A stretch of DNA of 64,000 nucleotides from Kappaphycus alvarezii (lineage: Eukaryota; Rhodophyta; Florideophyceae; Gigartinales; Solieriaceae). Where the stretch lies: contig NADL03000665.1 of assembly GCA_002205965.3 (NCBI GenBank), positions 558,001 to 622,000 on the forward strand, in the 5' to 3' direction. The notes beneath the pieces were generated by a model that searched no databases, was not told the origin of the DNA, and worked only from the letters and a program-made list of their open reading frames with translations. This document shows, in pieces, positions 21,901 through 32,839 of this stretch. The position numbers and the translations under genes are program-made. The stretch's first letter is position 1, and each line of letters opens with the position of its first letter.

Positions 21901-23870
21901 GATAGTCAAGCCTGAGAAATGGCGAATTGAATAAATCATGAAGCATTGACAGAGGTAGTAATCTGTAGTTGTTAACTTCTCCCTTAAACCTGCTTGTTAG
22001 AAGTTTCAGGACTAGCACCCTGAAAAAGAAAAGAATTATGTATGAAGCCAAAGACCAGACATAGTATTCCAATATTGGAATCCATCGGATCATGTGGGAC
22101 CGGCAGGAATATAAGCCCCGCAACAACAAATCGATGTAGGAAGTTAGACTTTATAGAGTATTTGCAGAGATATTAGCCCATTATGTTCATTTTACAGGAT
22201 AGGGTGGCCATATGACACGGCAATTGAGAAATCTATGACCTCTCCTGAAACTAGCATGAGGAGGGAGATTAACTTCAGATGGAAGAGACTACTAGAGATG
22301 AATTATAAAAATTGAAAGACTAGGATTCGTTTTGAAGTAATGTTTGTAACAGTAGAAACAAAACTAACCCCTTTCTAGAGAAAGGAAACGAATAAATGTT
22401 TACCTATGACAGACATTGAACCTACACAAAGTCGAATAATTACGAATTCAGTCATTTCAAAAGTAATTTGTTTACGTTGTTTAACTTGCACCTGTCCCAT
22501 TTAATTTAGTACGGTGGCATCGACCGGGAATTGTAAGTAGGGGAGGGATAATTTGCCCCAAGCTCTAACTTATATGGTATGAACATTGCACATGGACCAA
22601 GACCCAGTGTCGCACAGGTTTTAAGTTCTATGGAAGGAAAAAAAATTTGAGGGTAGTTTGTTGGACCATAGCTGACATAGAATAATAACCAACCAAGGTC
22701 ATGGCTTGCCGCTCCGAGTAGCACGAAAACTAAGAAAATAATTGTTATTTAAAATCTGGGACGCGGAAAAAAGCGCAGGGACAGTATACTACTAGCACCA
22801 CGAAATGACGCAAACAAGTCTTATTTTTGGAATTCGAAACCATAGATCTTTGGAATGAAAAACTAGAAATAGTTGGAGCAGTAATTTCAACTTGATTTTT
22901 CCTGGGCTATACGATAATAAACTAGAAACGGCAATACTGGGTATGAATTGGCGGTTTGCAACAAGATGAACGCAAATTGCTGTTTATAGTCGATCTGCTA
23001 CGGTTCTCATGAAAGGCAAGGAGACCTTTTACAGCGGATACAGCAACGAATTGAATACAAAAGATACAGCACATCACAGGCCTGGATCGGGGTGCGAGGC
23101 GCAGAATTTCGTGGAGGGAATGACATGATATGTAACTACTAATGAAGGTTCGCGGAAGGAACAGTTTATGGGTTCAACAAGGAAGGGCAAATCTCTTCCA
23201 TTCAACATCGGAACAATTCTGTACGGAACAGTACAGCATTGCGGAAGGATAGCGGCGGAAACTCTTTTACGTTTACAGTACTGCACAGCAGTATCTGCAT
23301 GTACAGTACTGTACACACAGATAGGGAGCATTATGAGTGCTACGGGAGACGTGAGGACAGTACAGGGAACAAAATTGTGTGAAATCGTAAGTCAAAATTT
23401 TATATCGTTGCGTTTTCCTGGGTCACAGGGAACGAAATGGCTCTTTTCCGGACTTGACATAGCAGGAAAGGCTGTAACTTTTGTTTTGGAACTGAAGTAT
23501 GCCGTATGAGTTGGAACATCATGCGTCGAATGGTTTAGGAGATATGTCCTTCCAACTCATTTTTTTGGGGGAGGTGTTTGCTGCACAGCCTGTATTAAAG
23601 AGTGAGTGTTTTGCACTAATTTTGGAAGAAGTCCTGTAATGCATAGTGAAGCGGGTAAAACAAGTTACGCGGAAGTGGAACATTGAACTCTAAAAGATGG
23701 CACGCTCGAAACGTACAAACTTGTTTGTACTGCGGAGAACGGGGAACAGTACCGTATTGTTATGAACGGTGGATTTGTTTCCATATGAGTCGAAGTATGT
23801 TGACGCAAAATTGAATGTAATGCGGTATATAGAGTAGTATTGAAGCAGAGGCACTTGTAGATTTAAATGT
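18961..23870. other. AT-rich region without recognisable genes
   Basis: About 4.9 kb of AT-rich DNA holds only short open frames. The longest is 21259-21564 (101 codons, MFYLFVTDKADLRQEVISQF), overlapping 21071-21277. These two contain plausible mixed-composition protein text and could be a decayed gene, but nothing identifies them. TACTGTAC words cluster at 23220-23320. Confidence 0.5.
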
Positions 23871-23914
23871 TAAATTGCAGTGTTGAGGACTCCATCCTTG
23901 ACACCGGTACTGAT

Positions 23915-25800
23915 CTTTCTCAAAAGCGGCTCAGAACGTGGTGGAACAGCTCGACCTCTTCTACCGCGGACGTCCTGGTATGGTCCGGCGGCATTATCCC
24001 AGCTCCATGCTCCGCCCAAACGGTTAGAAGCTCCCAATGACTCAACCTACGCACCCGAGCATCAATTGTTGACGACCCGAGAAGCTCAGGGAGGTCTAGC
24101 TGTGAAGTGGAGTCTATATCAACGTCAACTACTTGGACCTGCCACAGTGACTCACATATGAAGAATGGTTCATTCTTGAAAGTGGCTGTCACCTCCTTTC
24201 TGTCTTCGAACTCAAGTAAACCCTCCTCAGGTTTCCCCTCCGTGGGAAGGGGCGTGGGACTTCTGTCGCCCTTGTCGCGTTTCTTCTCGTCAGCAAACTC
24301 ATGTGGTGTCTTCGTCGCAGTATAAATATCATTCTTCTCGCCTTCATCCATCTCCTCCTCCAATTCTTCCTTATTGGTATCGGACTCTCCCACCTCCTCA
24401 CCACCCACTTCCTCGCCATCTGCCTCCTCCTCTCCATTTTGATTCTCAGTCTTGCCTACCTTTCTCTCATTTTCCACACTACTCCTGCCCTCACTGCCTA
24501 CCTTTCTCTAAGATCGGGGGGCCACCATTGGACGGTAACCGACTTCGTTGGGTAGCGGTTAGTTCCTGTACCTAGAGTCTATCACTACCCACATCCCTTT
24601 TACCTTCGCCTTCCACCTCATTCTGATCCCCTCCCTTCATTTCACCCTCACCACTCATCTCATCCTCTTCCTCCTCCTCATCTTTCCCCTCTCTCTCATA
24701 ATCTCCCTCCTCTTCATCTTTTCTCCTCTCCTCATCTTCTCCCTCCTCCATATCTTCTTCCTTCTCCTCAACATCTCCGTCCTCATCATCATCTTCCTCC
24801 TGCTGATACTATCCCTTCTCCTCCTACTCAGTTTCCACTTCCTCCTCGACAGGCACATCCCTCCGGTTGTCATCCCATTTTTTTCTTCCACCACCTCCTT
24901 GTCGAGTAGCCTCCTTGCACTACGGGGCGCAGAGGATGGAGGCTGCTTCCGTTGGGTTGGGGGTATTGGCAGGGCTTCATCCTGAACCTCAGCTGCGCGC
25001 CGAAGCCGCGCATCGAATTCCCATACGGTGTCTGTGTCCGCTCTCCTCTGCAAGTCCACGTGCAGTATTCTCTGCTTCAAATCTGCCGGGCCCCACAACT
25101 GCGAATGTCCCACGAATCGAAGGGATTTCAAGCGGACCGCCAGAACATCTGTGTTGATTGCTGCGATCAATGCCCTCCATGTTTCTTCATCCGGAGATGG
25201 ACACTTCCGCACGCCCGCCCACGCGTTTTGTATTTTCGGACTACGAGAACTGACTGGCCCTCCATCGAAAATGAAATCTAATGCACCGATGTCCATTTCA
25301 GTGTTTGCAGTGTGGAGAACATTTGTTAGTGTCATTCCGTTGGCACGCCTCGACCTTCTTATTGCCCTGGAGAGTGTTGCAAGAACTAGCTTCTTCGCTG
25401 TTGTCAAGTGCTCTGCCAGTGTGAAAGGGTGAGGCCTTGGCTCGGTCTCTTCAGCAGCCTTGACGAGGAGGGAACCATGGCGGGCTGGTGTGATGACCTC
25501 CTCATCGCTGTCTAACACCCCATCGACGTCTACAATCTTCGCGCTGATGTGGCGTTCCACCATTCCGTATGAAAAAGCTATATCACAGTGGTTTCCAGCT
25601 ATTAGTTGGATGACATGAATGCTGACGGCAACAGCCAGTACAGAGTCGTATGTCCGATATCCATCCTCAAGGATGGAGCGTGCGCACTTGTTGACTCGAT
25701 CCATGTTCAGGTTGCGTGTTCCTTGTCCGGATCGAACGTATATGGAAGGCACCGGCAACGTACATAGCGTGGTCACCCTGCATTCATCGTTGGCGACCAT
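23915..25800 (-). CDS. Gene with possible ParB-like N-terminal domain and Glu/Arg-rich tract, probably frameshifted
   Basis: The minus-strand frame 25800-24655 encodes 381 residues, and a second frame 24477-23920 encodes 185. Residues 18-77 of the first read YVRSGQGTRNLNMDRVNKCA, then a hydrophobic VLAVAVSIHVIQLIAGNHCDIAF. This pattern (arginine after a short strand, a helix ending in SI, then a strand and GNH) resembles the ParB/sulfiredoxin-like fold, with GNHC where ParB has G[H/N]HR. That is inference. Residues 100-290 are helical without a known motif. From about residue 300 the frame turns into an Arg/Lys/Met run. The neighbouring frame of the same DNA is Glu/Asp-rich and leads toward the second open frame, which begins acidic and ends folded-looking (HWELLTVWAEHGAGI). 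One frameshift, or an intron, in the purine-rich tract would unite them. Confidence 0.45.
24340..24850 (-). repeat. Polypurine/polypyrimidine tract
   Basis: The plus strand is dominated by CTCCTC and TTCTCC words, interrupted near 24510-24640 by more mixed sequence. On the minus strand it codes for Glu/Asp-rich or Arg/Met/Lys-rich sequence depending on frame. Such tracts slip easily, which could explain the change of frame inside the gene. Confidence 0.7.
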
Positions 25801-26229
25801 CAGTTCAGCACTACCACATCCAGTGTAGTCCAGCTGAATACCCTATGGTTAGCTAGCACAACGGCGACCATCACCAGCTCAGCAATACCACCTCAAGTGT
25901 AGTTCAGCTGTGTATCCCTTGGCTAGCAACCAAAGCAAGCTTAGTACTCCCGCTCAGCGCTCACGCCTCTCGCGTAGTCTAGCGACACAAGTCCCTTCCA
26001 AGATCCTAGATGGACCACATAAAAATCACAGTCATAGGCATGACAGCATGCATTCTGTTTTTGCGACCAGTCGTCAACAGCCGACTGCAATCCTCAGCGC
26101 AATGTCGACCATTCTGAAGTGCAACTGCACTTTCTGGACTGTCGACCATACTTAAGTGCAACTGCTCGCAATCACGCAGAAACACTACAGTAATTCAGTT
26201 ACCTTATAGCTCGGCGGACTGCATTCAAT
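25801..26229. other. Upstream flank of the ParB-like gene, with short imperfect repeats
   Basis: The text CAGTACTACCACATCCAGTG TAGTCCAGCTG near 25803 recurs slightly altered near 25873 (AGCAATACCACCTCAAGTGT), giving an imperfect tandem pair of about 70 bp directly upstream of the start codon. A second short repeat (AAGTGCAACTGC, 26117 and 26153) follows. They may be promoter sequence duplications. No gene is apparent. Confidence 0.45.
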
Positions 26230-26400
26230 CACAACATTACAGTACAATGCAGCATAGTACAGCACAGTTCAGTAGAGGACAGTAAAATACAATAAAGTAT
26301 AGTACAATGCTGCACAGTACAGCACAGTAAAGTACAGCAAAACACAACACAGTACAGTACAGTACAGTGCAGTGCAGTGCAGCACAGAGCAGTATAGAAC
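26230..26400. repeat. Degenerate ACAGTA/ACAGCA simple repeat
   Basis: About 170 bp consist of five- and ten-base units such as GTACAGCACA, GTACAATGCA and AGTACAGTAC. Both strands give artificial open frames rich in Cys, Leu, Tyr and Thr; these are not genes. Confidence 0.85.
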
Positions 26401-29020
26401 CGTATTCTCCTCGCCAGTGTCGTCGTCGATACCGCAATATATATTGGCACCGTTGTACCAATAAACCGAACGTACGCACTAGGCGGACGGTGGGACGGGG
26501 GAGTAAGGTTCACGAGATTCCAAGGACTCGGTCAGACCAAACCGGTACGCATCCGTCTCCGTGAATTCCTGGCACGCATAGTGGCGCAAAAAAGCCGTAA
26601 TGTGGCGACCGAAAAGCGCCGTGTGTCCTCGTTCATCGCGATAGGGCGGGGAAACGCAGCACGGTAGACGGCGTACTTTAGGAGGCTTCTGTTATGTTAG
26701 ACTACCTTCTCGATATCTTAGCAGCCCCGGAGTCCTAATATTTCGGGGCGAGACCATACGCTGGCATCCAGACCTAGGATTCGGGCATCCTTTGTAGCGA
26801 TGGCCTTACGAGGGGCCCTAATGCCCTGTGCTCGAGCTTCCCTTCTGCTTGGTGTGGGCCATGGTAGGCCGGGAAGTAAGTTGGGAACTGGATGAAAAAC
26901 AGGGAATGGATGAAAAGGAGGTGAGACCAAGTGGTATGAGGGATGATGCCGAAAACAAGGGGGAAGATGTTAGAACGAGAGGACAGTGAAACAGAAGATC
27001 AGGTGAAGAACGCCACAGGAGGGTGGTTGCAACGACACGCCATAGGGAGCCCGACCCGAGTATACCAGCTGTTTTGCAGTACGTTGGCACTTCTCAAAGG
27101 GCAGGCGGGGAACGTTGAGGACATGCCGCAGTGGCTGAGGAGTTATCAGGTTGGCGTTGGTTGGAGTGGAGGTGAAAGCAGGTAGGGCGGTGCAGTGGTG
27201 GGGTGGTTAGGGAGGTTCACTTGCCGCCTTGTGCGCCCGCGTCGCACTTTGAGTGTGGGGCATGTGGACTCTGTGAGTCCACTTCTGAGCTGGGGAGATT
27301 CTGTACCGTATCTCCCCCATCCAATGTAGGGTTAGGTACTGTAATCCACCACCCGCCACAGTACAGTATACAGTGTTTATACTGTACTGTGTCGGGGGTG
27401 CCGGAAAGTGGGGACAAGGATAGGTTACGCTTGGCCTAAGGCAGGAAAGATGTAGTAGGACCAGCGTGGCCACGTTTGGTTTTCATTATTTTATTGAATG
27501 GTTGGCCAGGGCATACTTTGTCGATACTTTTCAGGCTAGTACAACACCCAATCACGGGGCAGCACTTGGCCCACCTAATGGCTGGTCCGATGGACCCCTT
27601 CGGCCCACACGTGGCACTTTCCAGCAAGGATGGCGGACCCAGTGGATGTTTCAACATGGTGTACACCTTTTGCAGCCTTTACAGTAACAACTCACTGTTA
27701 ACTATCACTAATTACTGTCAACTATGGATGCAGAGGATATTTATCTCTCTCGGCCGGCCAACAGCTAACTAACAAGTGGTTCTACACTAACTTATTGGCC
27801 ATGGGACGACTGACTGCTACGATCTCGCACAGTAAGTGCAGTACCTAACTGTTAACCCTCATTTATGGCCATGTTTGGGCCTTTTTTCCGTTACTCGGAG
27901 AAGCAACTGTAGTTTAGAGTAGTTTACAATAGTACTAATAGTTGGCCGAGTTGCACACCCTGGGACTCCCTTGGTAAGGCGAGTTGTTCCCTGAGCTTGA
28001 GTCTTTGGTAGTAAACTCTAGCTTTTGCCGCTTCACAGCCCGCTCGCCGCCTCAGCTACCCCTTTCATAGTTTCCCTTCTCTTCCCTTCCTTTCTGTCGG
28101 CCGACTATCTACCGGTATTGTTGACCGCTTTGCTCTGTATTTTCTATCTGTGACTCCTTGGCCAATCGTAGTAAGTGAAACCTCCTGGGCCTATTCGCGA
28201 GGTACGTGCGCTTCGTGTGTGTTCGTAGCTGTGGCCACCCCCACACTACTACGAAAGGAATATTGGAACTTTCAAGCATTTCAACGCAAAGTGGAATACT
28301 GACCTCTGAAAGGCTACACGCCCTCCTACCCCCCTATGGACGGTGGACCAGCCTTTTCGTTCCTGCCTTGCAACCCCCACAATTGTTCGAAAATCCAAGT
28401 CGAAGGCATAACTCTTTCAAGCCTCATGGCACAGTATTATAGAAATGTGTGTTTTCAGAGCAACTCTTAAAGTTTGGTTACCACCAAAATGAGTTACTGT
28501 GCAGTAATGTACAGTACTGTAGGAACTGATACCACCAAACAATACAGTATGTGATGAAAACTGTTTCCGTGAAACAACAAATTGCCGAAGGGTGGATGGA
28601 ATTCCACCAATGTCAAATTCAATGTATTTCAACACCGATCAAGGTATACAGTATGAAAATCATTTTTTTCTTCCCGTTTGGAACTCAACTTGTGATTAAT
28701 TTCAAATTTTAAGTTGTGTATTATTGGTGGGTGACAAAACTCCTGTGTGATAGTCCAAAAGTTTTGTAATAAATCCATAATTACCTGTACGATATCCGAT
28801 TTACCGTCTTTGTGTCGAAAAGAACAAAAATCCTTTTCCACATAAGTTCGTACCAACCCTGGACCGCGTCTTGGAGCTCGATTTCATCCGCAGTGAACTT
28901 CACAGAAGTTATCTTCTCTGTGCTAGACAATCAAAAAGACTTTGAACCAATCGGTAACACACACCACCACAATTCACGCCCCCTCTCCCTTTAGAGGGAC
29001 GATAACATCCACCTAACCCA
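26401..29020. other. Intergenic region without convincing genes
   Basis: Short open frames overlap in many frames; the largest (27476-27772, 98 codons) shows no motif. TACTGTAC-type words occur at 27355-27395 and 28495-28555. The stretch 27290-27400 can fold on itself, with CAGTATACAGTG facing TACTGTACTGTG. Confidence 0.45.
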
Positions 29021-29031
29021 TTTTTGTTAAT

Positions 29032-30624
29032 ATGGTTAACAAGATGCGGGCAGGCCCGCCACCGCGACAGGTTCAAACTCGCCACTCGAAAAAGAAGAAG
29101 GGCATCGGAAGAAAACAGACGCTACCGGCTGCTGCTGCCGGATCGTCGGCCATGGTTGCGACAGAGGTCTCACAACAGCATCCTACGACTCGAAATACAA
29201 CTGATTCAGTAGAAGTTTTTCCACCCGTCCCGACTCGGCAGAAGAAGGCCAATAAGAAACTCACCGTGCTCGACGTCACCGATTCAGATGTGTATTTCAT
29301 ACTCGTGACTAGAGACGAAGAAGGGACAAAAGCTCAACCAAGGGAGCGCGAGACAAAGACACGGGTGGAGAAGAAATATCTTTACTGAAAGAGAAGACTG
29401 CGCCTAGACCACGATTAAGATATGGTAAAACGAAGGAGAGTACGGTTGCCCGGACTGGGTTGCACTCAGTTCCACTAGCGGTTCAGAAAACAGGTCGGTA
29501 CTCTCTCTCCTCAGTGACAATAGTCCCACTATCGATGTTACAGCTCCAGTCGACAAGGGCGTTGATGAAATCAACGCCGTACCGGAATCCGAAGCTCCGC
29601 TTCAAAAATCGATATCCCATTCACTAGAACAGTCGGTTGCAACAGAGAAGGCGAATAAATCCACAAAATTGGTAACCAAAAAGCGCCCTTCGAACAGAAG
29701 TCGAGACTAAATTATTGATCTCGTCACATCCCCGAAGAAGGCCGTGAAAAGGATGAAGCGTCAGAATTCCAGAAGCGATCCTGATGAAGAACAGAACCTT
29801 GCATTGGCTCTGCGATACGAGGATTTCGATGGAATGCGACAGCCCATTAATATGGAGGAATTGGCTTTGACTAAGAATATTCCAACAACCAAGTTGAATA
29901 ATGACGCTTTCCTTACATCTTGCCCTTGGATCATGCATCGATCAGCAGGACACAGTCGTCATTCTCCGAATTGATGTTGTGTCTGGGAATGCATATCACG
30001 GCACCAGTTCTCCGAATAACTCATCTGGTTCAGTTACCTGAAGGAAAATATTCAATTCCTCTATTCTTTGTATTCCTTTTCTTTCCATTGATCAGTTCTC
30101 ATTGGTTCTCACCCGTGGTCTAAGAAATGCATTGCCTTCTCTTCGGGGCGGTGTTTGGAAGTACGCCGGAAAGCTTTACATTGAGCACCCCGATACACTT
30201 TTTCCCAGTCGTTGAGAAGGCATCCTCTCTAAAACGTTTCTCTGCAAGAGAAAAGGTCCTAATGCAGGAGATCTCGGTACATTTCATGTATATAGCTGAA
30301 TGTGTTTTGAGATCGCTCCCTCGTGATGACTTTTCCAATCGCGTTACCAATTTCCTCCAATGCCTGCGGGAAGTAAGTCTCGGTACAGAGGATGTACGTG
30401 ACGCTTTCTACGCTGGTCAATTCCTACATCTTGGTGTTAATAACCCCGACATTGAAGCACCTCGGGAATACCACTACATGTCTGAGGCTTTGGACTTGGC
30501 TTTTCATGTAATGACGAAGGCCGGGAAAATGCTCGCGAAAGAAGAACTGAGAGCTCTTCGGAAGAAAAACCCGAAACATCTAGAAGCTTTACATCCAATT
30601 GATTCAGTCCAATTCATCCCTTAG
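29032..30624 (+). pseudogene. Broken gene of unknown function with Lys/Ser-rich N-terminal part
   Basis: Three open stretches in the plus sense appear to be one gene: 29032-29388, 29744-29974 and 30127-30624. Between the first two, frame 2 carries sense-looking text (KSISHSLEQSVATEKANKST, then a TAA near 29709, then IIDLVTSPKKAVKRMKR). The N-terminal half is basic and disordered. It contains TVLDVTDSD (about residue 79) and IIDLVTSP, both resembling SUMO-interaction motifs; this is inference. The C-terminal stretch (EISVHFMYIAECVLRSLPRD, EALDLAFHVMTKAGKML) is helical and folded-looking. Between 29974 and 30127 the third frame has RNALPSLRGGVWKYAGKLYI, so either frameshifts or short introns separate the parts. 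I recognise no family. Confidence 0.4.
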
Positions 30625-30753
30625 ACTATATTCAAGAGTCTACACTTCTCCCTCCTATCTAAAATCGAGGCTAAGATTTCACTACACACGAGGAAGGCGG
30701 AGGCTTCAGAATGTCTCATTGCCATTTACGGTGTTGCAAACAAGTTATGGGGA

Positions 30754-31550
30754 TCAGTTCACGGAGTGTCTGCACTTGTCACAGTCGGATGAGTTAGCTT
30801 CACCACATGTTGAAGCTTGCCTGCCGAAGCACACACTCGGTGAAGATGGAACCGAATGCGAGCGTCTCTGACCCCATCGATCAGGGACAATGTGTGCTGG
30901 CAACCACTTATGTATTTTCTCTTTGAGAACGTTATCCATGAATTGGGGTGACCCAATCGGGGCACCGAGGAGGTCAATTCCTTCGGTGGAGAAGTTCTCG
31001 CTTGGGAAGCGGTGCAGTAGTACCGAAGTCATGTCATCCGGTAGGCGCGGCCAGCACAGACGCGTTTTCTGCGGATTCAAGTGCAAGTCATGTTGAGGTC
31101 CTCTGAAGCTAAGGATGTCGACTGCCTTTTCGAGCTCCGCGTGAATGCCTACGAGGGTGCAGTCATCCGCATACCACCTGTGTAGACCGAGCTGTGTCTT
31201 TTCGGCAATTTCCAATGCTAGTGGATGCATTACGAGAGAAAACATCAGCATGCTTGATGGGTCCCCCTGCTGCATCCCTTCCTGGTTAGGGATGTCCCGT
31301 GCAGACGCCACTGGCAATATTAGCGACGGCTTGTTATGAGGGTACACCATGTTCAGAAAACGACATAGCGACGGCACTTTTGTCGGCAGCAGTTGTATCA
31401 TGCGCTGTCTCGGGAACCTGGTGAACATGTTACATGCGTCCACGGACATTAGTGCATACTCATCCTCGTCGCCTTGGCGCTCAACAAGTGTCCGTACATC
31501 GTGCACAATGGAGTCCAGTCCGCAGTGCACGCCAGTGGCCACTTGGAGGG
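30754..31550 (-). pseudogene. LINE reverse transcriptase, 3' half of a rearranged copy
   Basis: This is the distal part of an open minus-strand frame (31947-30754). It contains QVATGVHCGLDSIVHDVRT, matching the LINE at 17750, then YALMSVDACNMFTRFPRQRM with the first catalytic Asp. EGMQQGDPSSMLMFSLVMHPLA follows, the characteristic glycine motif before the palm, and then LHRWYADDCTLVG, the YADD active site. HDLHLNPQKTRLCWPRLPDD and GIDLLGAPIGSPQF are typical of what follows in LINE RTs. The RT core is uninterrupted, so this copy is less decayed than its relatives. Codons upstream of about 31550 in the same frame belong to inverted sequence and are not RT. Confidence 0.85.
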
Positions 31551-31559
31551 GAGGGAGGT

Positions 31560-32550
31560 ACTCCCTCGTGTCTTCCAGTGCCTGTGGTAGGAGCACGAAC
31601 CCGAACGCGCCACGTCGCCGGCTGCCCAACCTTCTCCAGCCAACGTTCGGGTTGCAACAACGAAGGAAACAGGTTTCACCCAGCGGCCTTCCCCATCCAA
31701 CCCTCGGGTCGCTAAACAGCAGGAAGCGGGCACCGCTCAGCGGCCGAAACAAGACAAGCGCGATACTCCCGGAGCACCGCCCATGACGATGGCTAGCACC
31801 GAGCGACGCACTAATCGCACCCGAGCCCCGTCGCAGCGCCTGACGGAGACGCGGATGGCGAAGGCACATCTCCATCCCGCTCCCCGATTGGGACAACGGG
31901 CGAGCAAGGCATCCCGCCATAAATTCCTTCTCTCCTTCCTGTAACAATGCCTAGGATGACCTCCGAAAGCCACGTACAGTCCACGTCAACTGTGCCCGCA
32001 CCATCGGTATACGATACCCTGCATAGCCCGCTGCGGCCTTCGGACATCTTTGACCGCATCCTCGGGAACTGCATGAACAGCCTCGCAATTCTGCTCATAC
32101 GGCTCTTCCGCGCCCTGCGAACGCACGGAATGCAGACGCAGTCCACTCTGCCTTCCTCCGGATACACCTTCTTCCCACTGCAGTCTTGCGACGTTTACTG
32201 CGTGGGGAAGCCGGATGGCGGTCCCTGACAAGGCAAAGCCAAGAACTGCGCGAACGCATCCGTCGCGCCAACGCAGGAGAATGGAGTGAACTTTGGACAG
32301 AAGCCATTCAAGCACATCAAGCCAGAGAAGAGAGAGCCGTCCGGCGTCGCCCCGCGCAGACCGGCACTACACATGACCACAAGTGCCGCCGAGCAGCCCA
32401 CTTAGCTTCGGATGCGCAATACGGGCGTGCGATGCGCACCTTACATCAGGCGCGCATCGCCGACGTGCATGACCCACAAGTTCTAGAACGTCTGCGGGAG
32501 CTGCACCAAGCACCACAGTCCGAGGTGACAGCCCTTGAAGCGAGAGCTCA
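31560..32550 (+). pseudogene. LINE 5' portion, inverted relative to its RT
   Basis: On the plus strand, sense text begins with a Pro/Arg-rich segment holding a 57-bp tandem duplication (31639-31753: NVRVATTKETGF.. and NPRVAKQQEAGTAQRP). It continues SVYDTLHSPLRPSDIFDRIL and RRLLRGEAGWRSLTRQSQEL, and ends SDAQYGRAMRTLHQARIADVHDPQVLERLRELHQ. The last two parts align with 16830-17330, upstream of the RT in the related LINE. Here they point away from the RT half on the minus strand. Frames change near 32180. Confidence 0.75.
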
Positions 32551-32554
32551 AAGT

Positions 32555-32835
32555 AAATTTTTTGGAAGCCCGAAATTTTTGTTGCAAAAAGGGGTTTTTA
32601 GACTACATTACAGTAAAGTAATCCTTACTGTATAGTACATGTCCCCTCGTTTCTGAAACCCCCCACGATAATACTAACTGTATTTCCTTCCAAAATGCAG
32701 TCGTTTTCACAACTTTTTGCGAAGAGCGGAAGTTAGTGAGGGAAAATTGCAGGAGCCCCAACCGAGGTCAACAATCTTGAAAAGTTTGTTTTGATCGGCC
32801 ATCTTCACTCATGAACTAATGCGGAGGGACACAGA
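32555..32835. repeat. Dispersed repeat shared with 41680-41935
   Basis: About 250 bp from GGAAGCCCGAAA to GAACTAATGCGGAGGGACA match 41683-41935 in the same orientation, with landmarks GTCGTTTTCACAACTT and CAACAATCTTGAAAAGTTTG. The 41.7-kb copy lies inside a small element with 11-bp terminal inverted repeats; this copy lacks recognisable terminal repeats. Confidence 0.8.
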
Positions 32836-32839
32836 AGCA

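Noticed and set aside
26230..26513. 80-94 codon minus frames rich in Cys, Leu and Tyr
   Set aside because: They result from the ACAGTA simple repeat.
31349..31786. 145-codon plus-strand frame
   Set aside because: It is antisense to the RT palm in its first half, and its text is not protein-like.
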